Shown: piece after piece, positions 62,958-64,000 of the stretch
Layout of the letters: every line of letters starts with the position of its first letter
How positions within the stretch are numbered: the stretch's first letter is position 1
DNA from: Candidatus Villigracilis saccharophilus
GTDB lineage: Bacteria > Chloroflexota > Anaerolineae > Anaerolineales > Villigracilaceae
DNA: 64,000 nt
Reading direction: 5' to 3'
Assembly: GCA_016709305.1 (NCBI GenBank)
Contig: JADJNA010000048.1
Location: 62,001 to 126,000 of the forward strand
The notes under the pieces: model-generated
Database searches by the model: none
The model's input: the letters and a program-made list of their open reading frames with translations, nothing else
Told to the model about the DNA's origin: nothing
Made by a program: the position numbers and the translations under genes

Positions 62958-64000
62958 ATGACCGAAATCCTTGCCCTTATCCCCGCGCGCGGCGGTTCCA
63001 AAGGAATTCCGCGCAAAAATATCCGCAGCTTTGCGGGCTATCCGCTGATCGCGTGGAGCATTGCCGCCGCCAAACAATCTCAGTTGGTGACCCGTGTTAT
63101 TGTCTCGACCGATGATGAAGAGATCGCTGCGGTTGCTCGTGCGTGGGGCGCAGAGACTCCCTTCCTGCGTCCTGCTGAATTTGCCCAGGATAAGACCACC
63201 GACCTGCCCGTCTTTGAACACGCGCTCAAGTGGCTGGAAGAGGTTGAAGGATATCGCCCTGATATAGTTGTACAATTGCGCCCAACATCTCCCATTCGTC
63301 CCCAAACAATGGTGGATGATGCCATTCGCATCCTGTTGAATCATGAAGACGCGGATTGTGTACGCGGCGTGGTACCTGCCGGGCAAAATCCATTCAAAAT
63401 GTGGCGTTTCAATGGTGAAGGCAAGCCATTGAATCCATTGCTTGAAGTACCGGGGATTGCCGAGCCGTATAACGCGCCGAGGCAGATCCTGCCACCTGTT
63501 TACTGGCAGACAGGTCACATTGACGCGATCCGTGTTTCCACTATTGTCAGTAAGAATTCATTGACTGGTGATGTGATCTATCCATTATTGATCGACCCGA
63601 AATACACGGTGGACATTGATACCCTGCCTGATTGGTCGAAGTACGAAGCGTTGGTCTATAGCGGCTTGGAAATGATCTCGCCGGGCAAACCGCGTCGCGC
63701 GATACCTGATGCCATCCAAATGATCATCTGTGATTTTGACGGTGTGGTGACTGATAACCTTGTCATCACCGATCAGGATGGAAAAGAATCAGTCACGGCT
63801 TCCCGCAGTGATAGTATGCACATTAAGAAATTGCATGAGTTGGGTGTTGAGGTGATGATCCTCTCCTCGGAACCGAATCCAGTTGTGATGGCGCGCGCGA
63901 AAAAGATGGGCGTGGAGGCAATTCACAATGTGGGAATGCAGAACAAGGGGCGTGTGATGCGGGAAGTCCTCGAGCAGAAAAATGTCAAAGCGGAGAACGT
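62958..64000 (+). CDS. neuA: CMP-nonulosonate synthetase fused to a KdsC-like HAD phosphatase (3' end outside the window)
   Basis: Cytidylyltransferase that activates a nine-carbon sugar acid with CTP. Residues 1-235 hold LALIPARGGSKGIPRKNIRS (CTP loop), STDDEEIAAVARAWGAE, VQLRPTSPIRP, YWQTGHIDAIR and DIDTLPDW. From about residue 250 a HAD phosphatase begins: IICDFDGVVTDNLVI with the nucleophile Asp, then SRSDSMHIKKLHELGVEVMI and SSEPNPVVMARAKKMG. This is the KdsC/KDN-9-phosphatase type, still open at base 64000. A synthetase-phosphatase fusion fits a pathway with a 9-phosphate intermediate. Confidence 0.9.
   Translation, partial: MTEILALIPARGGSKGIPRKNIRSFAGYPLIAWSIAAAKQSQLVTRVIVSTDDEEIAAVARAWGAETPFLRPAEFAQDKTTDLPVFEHALKWLEEVEGYRPDIVVQLRPTSPIRPQTMVDDAIRILLNHEDADCVRGVVPAGQNPFKMWRFNGEGKPLNPLLEVPGIAEPYNAPRQILPPVYWQTGHIDAIRVSTIVSKNSLTGDVIYPLLIDPKYTVDIDTLPDWSKYEALVYSGLEMISPGKPRRAIPDAIQMIICDFDGVVTDNLVITDQDGKESVTASRSDSMHIKKLHELGVEVMILSSEPNPVVMARAKKMGVEAIHNVGMQNKGRVMREVLEQKNVKAEN

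Overview
The window is one large surface-polysaccharide (or glycoprotein-glycan) biosynthesis and export locus, about 64 kb, with nearly all genes on the + strand. There are no RNA genes, insertion sequences, CRISPR arrays or phage genes that I can see. The bacterial host uses ATG, GTG and TTG starts, and no lipid A or core-LPS genes appear. From the flavour of the proteins, an Anaerolineae-type Chloroflexota is my best guess, but this is recall, not a search.

Layout. (1) 1-4.0 kb: a sugar-nucleotide cassette for UDP-2,3-diacetamido uronic acids (2-epimerase, WlbA/WbpB dehydrogenase, WbpD acetyltransferase, WbpE aminotransferase). It is interrupted by a winged-helix regulator with its own promoter and operator-like dyad. 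(2) 4-23 kb: a glycan-assembly region with a first Wzm/Wzt ABC exporter (Wzt has an internal deletion), a degraded RgpF-like gene, many glycosyltransferases and methyltransferases, a reductase / LegB-like dehydratase / nucleotidyltransferase trio, and an asparagine synthetase. This part carries many frameshifts and nonsense codons. (3) 23-37 kb: an intact glycosyltransferase, then six large polytopic membrane proteins of GT-C/GT39 type or unknown type. Two of these are clear paralogues. A methyltransferase and a methyltransferase-GT2 fusion lie here on the - strand. (4) 37-44 kb: a second module with the same plan as the first: a paralogous winged-helix regulator, two nucleotide-sugar SDRs, an intact Wzm/Wzt exporter and a KpsC/KpsS-like transferase. 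(5) 44-56 kb: a methyltransferase, a PseB-like dehydratase, an RmlD-like reductase, nonulosonate synthase (NeuB family), glycosyltransferases, an AAC(3)-fold acetyltransferase, a DUF4910 protein and an SpsF-like cytidylyltransferase. (6) 56-64 kb: a sulfotransferase, an oxidoreductase, a fused ATP sulfurylase/APS kinase that makes PAPS, a GT-C membrane protein, a PtmA-like SDR, and a NeuA-type CMP-sugar synthetase fused to a KdsC-like phosphatase that runs off the end.

Together the genes would make nucleotide-activated diacetamido-uronic, 6-deoxy and nonulosonic sugars. They would assemble, methylate, acylate and sulfate a glycan, and export it by an ABC-transporter route.

The two least expected signals are non-coding. 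A dyad, ATTCA-N3-ACTGAA, sits at the promoters of both winged-helix regulator genes and of sat/cysC; at the two regulators it starts on the same base relative to the -10 box. An array of same-orientation DnaA-box-like sequences (TTATCCACA and one-mismatch forms, last four units at exact 21-bp spacing) runs from the 3' end of the RmlD-like gene into the leader of neuB.
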